Positions 1 through 8,521 of a DNA stretch of 64,000 nucleotides are shown piece by piece. Source of the DNA: an uncultured Eubacteriales bacterium (GTDB taxonomy: Bacteria; Bacillota; Clostridia; Christensenellales; Aristaeellaceae). The stretch lies in NCBI GenBank assembly GCA_902781095.1, contig CACZHW010000009.1:41785-105784 (forward strand). Direction: 5' to 3'. The first letter of the stretch is position 1. Each line of letters begins with the position of its first letter. Under the pieces are notes generated by a model. The model was given only the letters and a program-made list of their open reading frames with translations. It was not told the DNA's origin and did no database searches. The position numbers and the translations under genes are program-made.

Positions 1-488
1 GCAAGGATCACGCGCTGCGCAGCCTCCCCCGCAAGGGATACCTCGTCATTCCGGTCACGCTGGAGGAAATCGTGGATCTGCTCGATTTCCGCGTCGATCT
101 GGAGATCGCCAACTTCCGCAGGGCTGTCGGCCGCTTCACGCCGGAACAGATCGTCCGGCTGCAGAAGCTCAGCGTCGAAACCGACGCCTCCGGCACCGGC
201 CCCGTCACGCCCCACTGGCTGAAGAACGAATCCTTCCATCTGGAGCTGTGCGGCTGCTCCGGCAACCGCTATACGTACTCGATCCTCCGCAACACGCTGC
301 GGCATTCCGTGCTCTTCATCGGCCAATACTTCCGCTCCGCGTGGGCTGCCTCGCGGGAGTCGGACGGCACCTATCATCTCGCCATCGCAAACGCCATACA
401 GGAAGGGGACTACCAGACGGCGGAGCAGATGCTGAGGAAGGACGTCCTCGCGGTGAAGAACGAAATCCTGACGGTCAACCGGTTATAA
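1..488 (+). CDS. GntR-family regulator, C-terminal part (FCD domain)
   Basis: This is the 3' part of a gene that enters from the left edge; the frame is open from base 3 to the stop at 486-488. The visible residues begin at the end of a winged helix (a KGYLVIPVT-like stretch, then LEEIVDLLDFRVDLE). The rest is an all-helical ligand-sensing domain of the FadR/FCD type, with YSILRNTLR and the terminal helices typical of that group. It is a DNA-binding repressor or activator that responds to a small acid or sugar acid in known relatives. It lies just upstream of, and codirectional with, the peptide-transport operon, so it is a likely regulator of it (inference). A terminator follows it. The N-terminal DNA-binding half is outside the window. 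Confidence 0.8.
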   Translation, partial: KDHALRSLPRKGYLVIPVTLEEIVDLLDFRVDLEIANFRRAVGRFTPEQIVRLQKLSVETDASGTGPVTPHWLKNESFHLELCGCSGNRYTYSILRNTLRHSVLFIGQYFRSAWAASRESDGTYHLAIANAIQEGDYQTAEQMLRKDVLAVKNEILTVNRL

Positions 489-530
489 GGCGTCTTTTGG
501 TTAAAATCACAGTTTTTTCATATTTTATAT

Positions 531-558
531 GACGGCGTTGACAGCGCCGTCTTCTTTT
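531..558 (+). terminator. Intrinsic terminator after GntR gene
   Basis: A 7-base-pair stem (GACGGCG at 531-537, CGCCGTC at 545-551) is followed by TTCTTTT. It ends the GntR transcript. The loop contains the -35 box of the next promoter. Confidence 0.7.
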
Positions 559-566
559 ATTATACT
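538..566 (+). promoter_or_regulatory. Sigma-A promoter of the peptide-transport operon
   Basis: TTGACA (538-543), 17-base spacer, TATACT (561-566). This is near-consensus and sits inside the preceding terminator. Immediately downstream is a direct repeat, TCATACTA (571-578) and TCATATTA (583-590), at the expected start of transcription. It could be an operator for the GntR protein (inference). Confidence 0.75.
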
Positions 567-619
567 TAAATCATACTACTGATCATATTAGTTTGGGCGT
601 CCTGCCCGAAGGAGGACAC

Positions 620-1582
620 ATGACCAAGAAAGAACGCGTATGGGCCGCCATCCGCTGCGAAGAGCCGGATGCCGTTCCTTCCTGTTTCTCGCTCCACTTC
701 CCCGCCGAATGCAACAGCGGAGAGGCCGGCGTCCGCGCCCATCTCGATTTCTTCCGGGAGACGGACACCGATATCCTCAAGATCATGAACGAGAACCTCG
801 TGCCCAATTACGGCCGGATGGATACGGCGGAGCGCTATGCTTCCCTCCTCCCCGCCTTCGGCGTGCGCGATGCGTGGATGGCCCGCCAGTTGGATTTCAC
901 ACGCCGAATCCTGGACGGCTGCGAAAAGGACGCCTTCACGCTGGGCACGCTGCACGGCATCGTCGCCTCTGCGCTGCATCCCATCGAGAAGATGGGGATC
1001 GCCTACGACGACGCGCGTGCACTCCAGGTCCGCCTCCTGCGCGAGAACCCGCAGAAGATGCTCTCCGCCCTGCACCGCATCGCAGACGGCATGAGCGAGC
1101 TGGCCCGCGGCTATATTGAAGCCGGTCTGGACGGCGTTTACTACGCCGCCCTCGGCGGAGAAAACCGCTACTTCACAGACGAGGAATTCGCCGAGTGGAT
1201 CGAACCGCTGGACAAGCAGATCATGACCGCCGTCCGCGAGGCAGGCGGCGCCTGCGTCCTGCACATCTGCAAGGACGGGCTGAACATGCAGCGCTACCGG
1301 TCCTACGCGGACTTCTGCGACGTCGTCAACTGGGGCGTCTACGAGGCGCCGATGAGCCTTGAGGAGGGACGCCGTCTCTTCCCCGGCAAAGCGGTTATGG
1401 GCGGCCTGCCCAACCGCCACGGCGTCCTGGTGGACGGAGACGCCGAGGCTGTTCGCGCCGCCGTGCAGGACGTCATCCGCACCTGGGGCCGCCGCGGTCT
1501 CATCCTCGGCGCAGACTGCACCCTCGCCACCGAGCAGGACCTCTCCCTGGTCCGCGCCGCCGTCCAGGCCGCGAGGGGCTGA
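620..1582 (+). CDS. UroD/MtaA-like methyltransferase family protein
   Basis: A 320-residue protein of the uroporphyrinogen decarboxylase fold. The start is ATG 620, preceded by GGAGG at 611-615; a TTG nine codons upstream has no good site. Near the end of the barrel it carries an HIC triplet, and about 83 residues later a Cys in LGADCTL. This H-x-C...C arrangement is the zinc site of MtaA/CmuA-type corrinoid methyltransferases and is not needed by true UroD. A methyl-transfer role is therefore more likely than haem synthesis (inference). No corrinoid-binding partner is seen nearby. It is the first gene of the peptide-transport operon, 34 bases before the permease, and its link to peptide uptake is unknown. 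Confidence 0.7.
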   Translation: MTKKERVWAAIRCEEPDAVPSCFSLHFPAECNSGEAGVRAHLDFFRETDTDILKIMNENLVPNYGRMDTAERYASLLPAFGVRDAWMARQLDFTRRILDGCEKDAFTLGTLHGIVASALHPIEKMGIAYDDARALQVRLLRENPQKMLSALHRIADGMSELARGYIEAGLDGVYYAALGGENRYFTDEEFAEWIEPLDKQIMTAVREAGGACVLHICKDGLNMQRYRSYADFCDVVNWGVYEAPMSLEEGRRLFPGKAVMGGLPNRHGVLVDGDAEAVRAAVQDVIRTWGRRGLILGADCTLATEQDLSLVRAAVQAARG

Positions 1583-1616
1583 ACGTCCTTTCAACCCCTG
1601 TAAAGGAGGGCTGCAC

Positions 1617-2570
1617 TTGCGAAAGCATATTCAAAAGCGCCTGCTCATCGCCATCCCTACCTTTTTAGGGATCACGCTGCTGGTGTACCTTCTGGCGTCG
1701 CTGGCGCCCGGTTCTCCGCTTGAAATGATGTTCATGGACTCAAACGCCACCGCAGAGGCCATGGAGCAGATGGAGGCACGGCTCGGCCTGGACCAGCCTT
1801 TCTACATCCAGTATCTGCGCTGGCTCTCCCAGCTGTTTCAGGGAAACCTCGGCATATCCTACCGGACGGGTCACGCCGTGTGGGCGGATATATCGGAGCG
1901 GATCGGTCCTACGCTGCTGATCACCTTCTCCTCGCTCATCCTCTCGCTGCTCATCGCCATTCCGCTGGGCATCATGTCGGCGTACAAGCCGTATTCCGGA
2001 TGGGACTACATCTCCTCGGGCCTCTCCTTCATCGGGGCCGCAACGCCCAACTTTTTTGCCGGCCTCGTGCTCATCTACGTGCTTTCCGTCCGGCTGAAGC
2101 TGCTGCCCTCCAGCGGTATGTACGACAGTTCCGGCGTGCGGACCTTCGGCATGCTCGTCCAGCACATGATCCTGCCGGTCATCGTCCTGTCCATCCAGCA
2201 GGTGGGCAGCTTCATCCGGCAGATGCGCGCCAGCATGCTGGAAGTGCTGCAGGACGACTACATCCGCACGGCCCGTTCCAAGGGCTGCGTGGAGCGCACG
2301 GTGCTGCTGCGCCACGCGCTGCGCAACGCGCTGGCGCCCGTCGTCACGTGCGTCGGCAACATGATCCCCTTCCTGGTCGGCGGCGCCGTCGTCACCGAAC
2401 AGCTCTTCGCCTGGCCCGGTCTCGGCAGCCTCATGGTGCTTTCCATCAACTCCAGAGACTATCCCATGATCATGGGCATCACCGTCTGCATTGCCGCTGC
2501 GGTCCTCATCGGGAATATCGTCATCGACATTCTCTACGGGCTGCTGGACCCGCGGATCCGCTACAGCTGA
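1617..2570 (+). CDS. Peptide ABC transporter permease (DppB type)
   Basis: A 317-residue integral membrane protein of the DppB/OppB family. The start is TTG 1617 with AAAGGAGG about eight bases upstream. The N-terminus matches the family (RKHIQKRLLIAIPTFLGIT, first membrane helix), followed by a long extracytoplasmic loop containing the typical LGLDQPFYIQYLRWL segment. It then has four or five further helices and the cytoplasmic EAA loop that docks the ATPases (DDYIRTARSKG). It ends in the family-typical LDPRIRYS. It pairs with the permease that starts 16 bases after its stop to form the channel of a peptide or opine importer. Confidence 0.93.
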   Translation: MRKHIQKRLLIAIPTFLGITLLVYLLASLAPGSPLEMMFMDSNATAEAMEQMEARLGLDQPFYIQYLRWLSQLFQGNLGISYRTGHAVWADISERIGPTLLITFSSLILSLLIAIPLGIMSAYKPYSGWDYISSGLSFIGAATPNFFAGLVLIYVLSVRLKLLPSSGMYDSSGVRTFGMLVQHMILPVIVLSIQQVGSFIRQMRASMLEVLQDDYIRTARSKGCVERTVLLRHALRNALAPVVTCVGNMIPFLVGGAVVTEQLFAWPGLGSLMVLSINSRDYPMIMGITVCIAAAVLIGNIVIDILYGLLDPRIRYS

Positions 2571-2585
2571 CGGGAGGTGCCGGAA

Positions 2586-3455
2586 ATGGAAAACAAAAAG
2601 CTGCAAAAGAGTTCCTATCTGAGAGACGTCCTCAAACGTTTTTTCCACCACAAGCTGGCGGTTCTCGGCCTTACCGTGCTTGCGCTGGAGATTCTCTGTG
2701 TCATCTTCCTGCCCCGCATCCTGCATCTGGATCCCTACAGTCTGGACGTCATGGCCTTCGGTGCGGCGCCCAGCGCAAAACACCTGCTGGGCACGGACGA
2801 CGTCGGGCGCGATCTCTTTGCGCGCCTTGTGTACGGCGGCCGTATTTCGCTCACGGTGGGCATCTGCTCCGCGCTGATCGGCCTCGCTGTCGGCGTGCCG
2901 CTCGGCCTGATCGCCGGTTACTTCCGCGGCCCCGCAGAGATCCTCATCATGCGGCTGGCGGACATTTTCATGTCCTTTCCGTCCATGATCCTGATTCTCG
3001 TGCTGGCTTCCGTACTGGGGCAGTCCGTTGTCACCATCACGGTTGTCATCGGCGTGCTGGGCTGGCCGGAGTTTGCCCGGCTGATTTACGCCAGCACTCT
3101 TTCCGTAAGGGAAAAAGACTATGTGGAATCCGCGAAGGCCGTCGGCACCCGCAACGGCACCATACTCGCGCGCTACATCCTTCCCAACTCCTTCGCGCCC
3201 ATCATCGTCGCCTTTACCTTCCGCACTGCGCAGGCGATCATCACGGAATCCTCCCTCAGTTTTCTGGGGCTCGGCGTTCAGCCGCCCGTCGCCTCCTGGG
3301 GGAACATCCTCTATTACGCACAGTCCATCGCCGTCCTCTCTTTCAAGCCATGGCTCTGGCTTCCGGCGGGCATCATCCTCATTTTGACGGTGCTCTCCAT
3401 CAACTTTCTGGGAGACGGCATCCGCGACGCCTTGGATACCCGGATGAGCATCTGA
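2586..3455 (+). CDS. Peptide ABC transporter permease (DppC type)
   Basis: A 289-residue membrane protein, the second channel subunit of the peptide importer. ATG 2586 was chosen because GGGAGG at 2572-2577 is well spaced; the GTG at 2577 overlaps that site. It has the DppC hallmarks: an N-terminal helix after RFFHHKLAVLGL, then LLGTDDVGRDLFARLVYGGR, five further helices, an EAA loop (KDYVESAKAVGT) and the C-terminal FLGDGIRDALDTR. It lies between DppB and the binding-protein gene, which is a standard order. Confidence 0.93.
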   Translation: MENKKLQKSSYLRDVLKRFFHHKLAVLGLTVLALEILCVIFLPRILHLDPYSLDVMAFGAAPSAKHLLGTDDVGRDLFARLVYGGRISLTVGICSALIGLAVGVPLGLIAGYFRGPAEILIMRLADIFMSFPSMILILVLASVLGQSVVTITVVIGVLGWPEFARLIYASTLSVREKDYVESAKAVGTRNGTILARYILPNSFAPIIVAFTFRTAQAIITESSLSFLGLGVQPPVASWGNILYYAQSIAVLSFKPWLWLPAGIILILTVLSINFLGDGIRDALDTRMSI

Positions 3456-3490
3456 CATCCGGTATTTGAGAATAAAAAGGAGGGAAAACT

Positions 3491-5053
3491 ATGAACATCA
3501 AACGACTCCTCGTCCTCGCCCTGGCCGCTCTGCTGTGCCTGATGGTCCCAGCCGCGTTCGCCGAAAAGACCATCACCATGGCCATGGTCTCCGCATGGGA
3601 CACGCTGATGCCCTTTGACACCACCAGCTCCTATTCCGACCTGGTGATGGACCTGCTGTTCGACAAGCTGGTCTACCTCAAGGCGGACAGCACCTATACC
3701 TGGCGTCTGGCCACGGGCATCGACGTCAACGAGGACTCCACCGTCCTTACGGTGCACCTCAACGAGAATGCCAAGTGGCATGACGGCGTTCCGCTCACCG
3801 CAGACGACGTCGTCTTCACCTGCAAGCTGTACGCCGCGCCCAGCGCCGCGACCGCCCGTACCAACCAGTGCAACGAGTTTGCGGGTTTCGGCGAGAGTGA
3901 CGACAGCCTCCAGGTCACCGCGCTGGACGAGCATACCGTCCAGTTCACCCTGAAGGAGTCCACGAACCTCGACTTCCTGCTCTTCACCAAGTTCCGCGAC
4001 ATCTACATCCTGCCCAAGCACCTGCTGGGCGACATCCCCTACGACAAGATCCGCGAAGCGGACTACTGGAAGGCTCCCGTCGGCTCCGGCCCTGCGGTCT
4101 ACTCCAGCGAAATCAGCGGCGAGCGCATCGAGTTCACCGCAAACAAGGATTACTTCCTGAAGACCCCCGACTGGGACCGCTTCGTCGTGCGCGTCGTGCC
4201 GACCGCCAACCTGCTGGCTGGTCTCATGAACGGTGAAATCGACTGCCTGGCGGGCAACGTCGCGTCCCTGCAGCTCTCCGACTGGGATATGGCCAAGGCG
4301 CAGCCCAACCTGACCTGCATTTCCGCAGAATCCGTCGGCTACCAGTATATGGCCATCAACACCTCCCGCGACTACCTGCCTCCCAAGGTCCGTCAGGCCA
4401 TCAACAAGGCGATCAACCGCGACCTGTTCGTGCAGGGCCTCTTCCAGGGCGAAGCGGTCGCCGCTTACGGCCCCATCTCCCCGATGAGCGCGTACTACAA
4501 TCCCGAAATCGAAGAGCCCTATGATCCGGAAGGCGCCAAGGCCCTGCTGGCCGAGGCCGGCTGGGACGGAAGCCACGTCCTCGTCATGTCCGTGCCTACG
4601 GGCAACGCGCCCCGTGAGCAGTCCGCCGTCATCATCCAGCAGAACCTGGCGGATGTCGGCATTAAGACGACCATCGAATCCGCCGACTTCGCCACGCACC
4701 TCAACCGCGTCCGCGCCGGCGATTACGACCTGGGCTTCATCGGTTCTTCCGGTTCCCCGGATCCGTCCGAGTGCGTCATCAACTTCAACCCGGATCACCT
4801 GAACAACTTCTCCCAGCTGTCCGACTGGACGGTCTTCAACACGGGCGCCAAGGGCCAGCACGCCTTCACCTTTGAGGACCGCAAGGCCTGCTACGACGAG
4901 TACCAGAAGGTGCTCCGCGAGCAGGTTCCCTTCTGCTTCACCTACTTCAACAACATCCTGTATGCCTACAACAACCGCGTTACCGGCATCACGGATGTGC
5001 AGGACTACACGCAGCTCAACCGCGACGTATGGAACTGGAGCGTAACCGAGTAA
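3491..5053 (+). CDS. Peptide/solute-binding protein, SBP family 5
   Basis: A 520-residue extracytoplasmic binding protein of the DppA/OppA family, with AAAAGGAGG upstream of ATG 3491. Residues 1-24 form a signal peptide ending in AAFA. The mature part has the family-typical WHDGVPLTADDVVFT and FNPDHLNNF-like regions and the usual length. The single Cys in the signal region is not in a lipobox, so this looks like a signal-peptidase-I substrate and not a lipoprotein, which is unusual for a single-membrane Gram-positive. It delivers substrate to the two permeases upstream. The true ligand (dipeptide, D-Ala-D-Ala, opine or other) cannot be read from the sequence. Confidence 0.92.
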   Translation: MNIKRLLVLALAALLCLMVPAAFAEKTITMAMVSAWDTLMPFDTTSSYSDLVMDLLFDKLVYLKADSTYTWRLATGIDVNEDSTVLTVHLNENAKWHDGVPLTADDVVFTCKLYAAPSAATARTNQCNEFAGFGESDDSLQVTALDEHTVQFTLKESTNLDFLLFTKFRDIYILPKHLLGDIPYDKIREADYWKAPVGSGPAVYSSEISGERIEFTANKDYFLKTPDWDRFVVRVVPTANLLAGLMNGEIDCLAGNVASLQLSDWDMAKAQPNLTCISAESVGYQYMAINTSRDYLPPKVRQAINKAINRDLFVQGLFQGEAVAAYGPISPMSAYYNPEIEEPYDPEGAKALLAEAGWDGSHVLVMSVPTGNAPREQSAVIIQQNLADVGIKTTIESADFATHLNRVRAGDYDLGFIGSSGSPDPSECVINFNPDHLNNFSQLSDWTVFNTGAKGQHAFTFEDRKACYDEYQKVLREQVPFCFTYFNNILYAYNNRVTGITDVQDYTQLNRDVWNWSVTE

Positions 5054-5063
5054 ACCTTTAACC

Positions 5064-5090
5064 GGGGGCTGCCGTCCGTCGGCAGTCCCC
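5064..5090 (+). other. Intercistronic hairpin after binding-protein gene
   Basis: An 11-pair stem (5064-5074 with 5080-5090, including one G-U pair) with a 5-base loop and no following T run. Such hairpins often stabilise the upstream binding-protein mRNA relative to the transporter genes downstream (known pattern; role here inferred). Confidence 0.5.
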
Positions 5091-5111
5091 GCTTCCGACA
5101 GGAGGATCAGC

Positions 5112-6092
5112 ATGGCTGTACTGGAAGTCCGTGGCCTGCGTGTCAGCTTCAAGATCGATAAAAAATGGGTGCCCGCGGTGGAGGACGTCAGCTTTTCCGT
5201 GGACGCGGGTGAAACGCTGGGCATCGTCGGGGAGTCCGGCTGCGGAAAGAGCGTCACCTCCATGTCCATCCTCCATCTGCTGCCCGAGAAGACCTCGCGC
5301 ATCGAGCAGGGGCAGGTCCTCTACAAGGGGACGGACCTGGTCCCCCTGGACAACCGCGCCATGAGCGCATACCGCGGCCAGGAAATCTCGATGATCTTCC
5401 AGGACTCCATGACGAGCCTGAACCCCGTTTTGACCGTCGGCCGGCAGATTGCGGAGGCGTGTCGGCTGCACACTTCCCTCTCCGAGGGCGAGGCCTGGCA
5501 GGCGGCATTGGAGCTGCTGCGCCGGGTTGAAATCCCTTCCCCAGAAAAGCGGATGAAAGAGTACCCGCACCAGCTGTCCGGGGGCATGCGGCAGCGCGTG
5601 ATGATCGCCATCGCCCTCGCCCGGAATCCCTCGGTCATGATCGCAGACGAACCCACTACTGCGCTGGACGTCACCATCCAGGCGCAGATTCTGGAACTGA
5701 TGAAGGAATTAAAGCGCCAGAGCAACACCGCCATCCTGCTCATTACGCACGACATGGGCGTCGTTGCGGAAATGTCCGACCGGATTATGGTCATGTATGC
5801 GGGTATGGTGATGGAACTCGGCACGGCGCATGACATATTCAAAGATCCCAAACACCCGTACACCCGCGGCCTTCTGGCTGCAATTCCGCGCAAGGACAAG
5901 GATGTGGATGAACTCTACACCATCGAAGGCACCGTTCCCACCCTGCAGACCATGCCGAAGGGCTGCCGTTTCTGCACCCGCTGCAAGGAAGCACAGCCGC
6001 GCTGCTTTGAGGAGCGGCCGCCCATGTTTACCGATGGAACGCGGCAGGTGCGCTGCTGGAAGTACGAACCTGCCCGGCAAGAGGAGGCCTGA
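5112..6092 (+). CDS. Peptide ABC transporter ATPase (DppD type)
   Basis: A 326-residue cytoplasmic ATPase. Visible motifs are Walker A GESGCGKS at residues 40-47, the signature LSGGMRQR, Walker B VMIADEPTTALD near 175, and the H-loop LLITHDMGVV. The C-terminus has the oligopeptide-transporter extension with a cysteine cluster (CRFCTRCKEAQPRC), which in DppD/OppD relatives can hold an iron-sulfur cluster. An AGGAGG site precedes ATG 5112. It forms the heterodimeric motor with the product of the next gene, which starts two bases after this stop codon. Confidence 0.94.
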   Translation: MAVLEVRGLRVSFKIDKKWVPAVEDVSFSVDAGETLGIVGESGCGKSVTSMSILHLLPEKTSRIEQGQVLYKGTDLVPLDNRAMSAYRGQEISMIFQDSMTSLNPVLTVGRQIAEACRLHTSLSEGEAWQAALELLRRVEIPSPEKRMKEYPHQLSGGMRQRVMIAIALARNPSVMIADEPTTALDVTIQAQILELMKELKRQSNTAILLITHDMGVVAEMSDRIMVMYAGMVMELGTAHDIFKDPKHPYTRGLLAAIPRKDKDVDELYTIEGTVPTLQTMPKGCRFCTRCKEAQPRCFEERPPMFTDGTRQVRCWKYEPARQEEA

Positions 6093-6094
6093 AC

Positions 6095-7063
6095 ATGCAG
6101 CAGGAACCCCTGATTTTCGTCCGCAACCTCAAAAAGTATTTCGCCGGGAAGCGCCGGGGCAGTTCGGTCAAGGCCGTCGACGACGTCTCCTTCGACATTG
6201 TCCGGGGCGAAACCTTCGGCATCGTCGGCGAATCCGGCTGCGGAAAATCCACCCTCGGGCGGACGATCATCCGCCTTCTGGAGCCCACGGCGGGCCAGGT
6301 TTTCTATGACGGTGTGGATCTGGCTACGCTCTCCGCTGAAGAAATGCGCAAAAAGCGCCGGGAAATCCAGATCATCTTTCAGGACCCCTACGCCTCGCTC
6401 AACCCGCGCATGACCGTGCGTGAACTCATCCGCGCGCCTCTGGACGTCTTCTCCCGGGAAAGCGAGGAGGAGAAGATGGCAAAGGTCCGGGAGATCATGC
6501 ACCTCGTCGGTCTTCGCGACGAGTTCATGTACAAGTATCCGCACGAGTTCTCCGGCGGACAGCGCCAGCGCATCGTCATCGCGCGCGCTCTCGTCCTCCA
6601 GCCCCGCTTCATTTTCTGTGACGAGCCGGTCTCCGCGCTGGACGCGTCCGTCCGCGCGCAGGTGCTGAACCTCATGAAGAAGATTCAGCGGGAGATGGAC
6701 CTCACCTATCTGTTCATCTCCCACGACCTTTCCGTCGTACGCTTTCTGTGCGACCGCGTGGCCGTCATGTATCTGGGGCATATCGTGGAGGTGGCGGACA
6801 AGCACACGCTTTATGACCATCCGGCCCATCCCTATACACAGGCGCTGCTCTCTTCGATCCCCGTACCGGATACGGATGTCAAAACGGGGAAAATCATTCT
6901 CCGCGGCGAAGTCCCCAGCCCCTATGATCCCCCGGCCGGCTGTCCCTTCCATACCCGCTGTCCGCACGCGCAGCCCGTCTGCCGCGAGAAGATCCCGATC
7001 ATGACCGACCTGGGCAGCGGGCATACAGCCGCCTGCCACTTGTGCGCCTCCACCCCGGCCTGA
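6095..7063 (+). CDS. Peptide ABC transporter ATPase (DppF type)
   Basis: A 322-residue ATPase and partner of the DppD-type subunit. Walker A GESGCGKST lies at about 45-53, the signature is FSGGQRQRI, Walker B is FIFCDEPVSALD, and the H-loop is LFISHDLSVV. A C-terminal peptide-transporter extension contains CPFHTRCPHAQPVC. RBS AAGAGGAGG overlaps the end of the upstream gene, suggesting translational coupling. With it the importer is complete: two channels, two ATPases and one binding protein. Confidence 0.94.
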   Translation: MQQEPLIFVRNLKKYFAGKRRGSSVKAVDDVSFDIVRGETFGIVGESGCGKSTLGRTIIRLLEPTAGQVFYDGVDLATLSAEEMRKKRREIQIIFQDPYASLNPRMTVRELIRAPLDVFSRESEEEKMAKVREIMHLVGLRDEFMYKYPHEFSGGQRQRIVIARALVLQPRFIFCDEPVSALDASVRAQVLNLMKKIQREMDLTYLFISHDLSVVRFLCDRVAVMYLGHIVEVADKHTLYDHPAHPYTQALLSSIPVPDTDVKTGKIILRGEVPSPYDPPAGCPFHTRCPHAQPVCREKIPIMTDLGSGHTAACHLCASTPA

Positions 7064-7076
7064 AAGGAGAATAACC

Positions 7077-8465
7077 ATGGATCAAGCAACCTGGCTGGAC
7101 AAAAACTGGAAAGCCTTCATGGACGATCTCATCACGCTGGTGCGCATCCCCAGCGTAACAAAGGAAACCGGCAATCCGGCCTGCCCCTTTGGCGAGCCGT
7201 GCGCCCGCGCGCTGGATGCCATCCTGCGCATCGGGGAGCGCATGGGCTTTGAAACGCGAAACCACGAAGGCTACTGCGCCACGCTCCTCTGGAAAGGGGA
7301 GACGTCGGAGGAAATCGGCATCTTCGCCCATCTGGACGTGGTACCGGAGGGAACCGGATGGACGGGCGACCCCTATGAGCCCGTCCTCACGGAAGACAAG
7401 ATGATCGCCAGGGGCTCCAGCGACGATAAGGGGCCTGCCCTCTCCGCCCTGTATGCGCTGCTGTATCTGAAGGAGAGCGGCTACCGTCCGCGTCACAGCA
7501 TCCGCATGTTCTTCGGCGTCAACGAGGAAGCCGGCATGAAGGACATCGATTACTATGTCCAGCATATGCCCATGCCCGCCTTCTCTTTTACGCCCGACGC
7601 CTCCTTCCCTGTCTGCTACGGCGAGAAGGGCATTCTCGGCATCCGCGCGGAGTTTGACCTGACCGGTAGCTGGCTGCGTTCCTTCACGTCCGGTGTAGCC
7701 AGCAACGCCGTACCCGCCCTTGCCGAAGCCGTCTTGGCGCTCCCCTTTGCCGAAACCGCAGCGCTGCTGTCCGGCCTTGAGTCTGTGGAGGTCTCCGGCT
7801 CGCCGGAGGGCTGCCACATCACCGCGCACGGCATCGCGGCGCACGCCGCTTTCCCGGAGGGTTCCCGCAGCGCGCAGGTCGAACTGTGCCGCGCGCTTCT
7901 CAAACTCCCCGGACTGGACGACAAGGCCCGCCGGTTTGCGGAGTCCTCCTGTTCCCTGTTTGCCGATTATTACGGCGCCGGCCTGGGCGTGCCGCTGGAA
8001 GACGACGTTAGCGGTAAGCTTACCCACGTAGGCGGCATGGTGCTCTTTGACGGCGGCAAAGCCGAGCAGGACATCAACATCCGCTATCCGGTTACCGCAG
8101 ACAGGGACGCCATGAAGGCCGCAATCCGCTCCACGCTCACGGGCGCCGGTTTCACGGATATCCGCTTCAGGGACAGCGCGCCCAGCTATGTGGACAAGGA
8201 CAGCCCCGCCGTCCGCCGGCTGGCGGAGATCGCCAACCGCGTTCTGGGCACGGATCTTCCCCCCTTCACCATGGGCGGCGGAACCTATGCGCGTCATCTG
8301 CGCAACGCAGTCGGATACGGCCCTGGCCTTCGAAACAGCGTCAGTGAATTCGGCCCTTCCCGCGGCAAGGGACACCAGCCGGACGAATACGTGACCTACA
8401 AGAAGCTGAAGGACGGCTTCGCCGTCTATGCCCAGGCCATTCCCGCACTGGACGAAATCGTATAA
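7077..8465 (+). CDS. M20 dipeptidase, PepV/Sapep-like
   Basis: A 462-residue cytoplasmic metallopeptidase of family M20 (dipeptidase PepV group). The metal site is visible: AHLDVVPEG (His near 85, Asp near 87), SSDDKGP (bridging Asp), the catalytic NEEAG near residue 150, and TPDASFPV. A large lid domain follows and the C-terminal metal His is in the MGGGTYARH segment. PepV-type enzymes cleave imported dipeptides. It follows the peptide ATPases by 13 bases, consistent with processing of the imported peptide. AAAGGAGA precedes ATG 7077. Confidence 0.9.
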   Translation: MDQATWLDKNWKAFMDDLITLVRIPSVTKETGNPACPFGEPCARALDAILRIGERMGFETRNHEGYCATLLWKGETSEEIGIFAHLDVVPEGTGWTGDPYEPVLTEDKMIARGSSDDKGPALSALYALLYLKESGYRPRHSIRMFFGVNEEAGMKDIDYYVQHMPMPAFSFTPDASFPVCYGEKGILGIRAEFDLTGSWLRSFTSGVASNAVPALAEAVLALPFAETAALLSGLESVEVSGSPEGCHITAHGIAAHAAFPEGSRSAQVELCRALLKLPGLDDKARRFAESSCSLFADYYGAGLGVPLEDDVSGKLTHVGGMVLFDGGKAEQDINIRYPVTADRDAMKAAIRSTLTGAGFTDIRFRDSAPSYVDKDSPAVRRLAEIANRVLGTDLPPFTMGGGTYARHLRNAVGYGPGLRNSVSEFGPSRGKGHQPDEYVTYKKLKDGFAVYAQAIPALDEIV

Positions 8466-8521
8466 TTGCTGTATGATGGGGACGCATGGTTTGCGTCCCT
8501 TTTTTGGATTGGAGGAACAAG

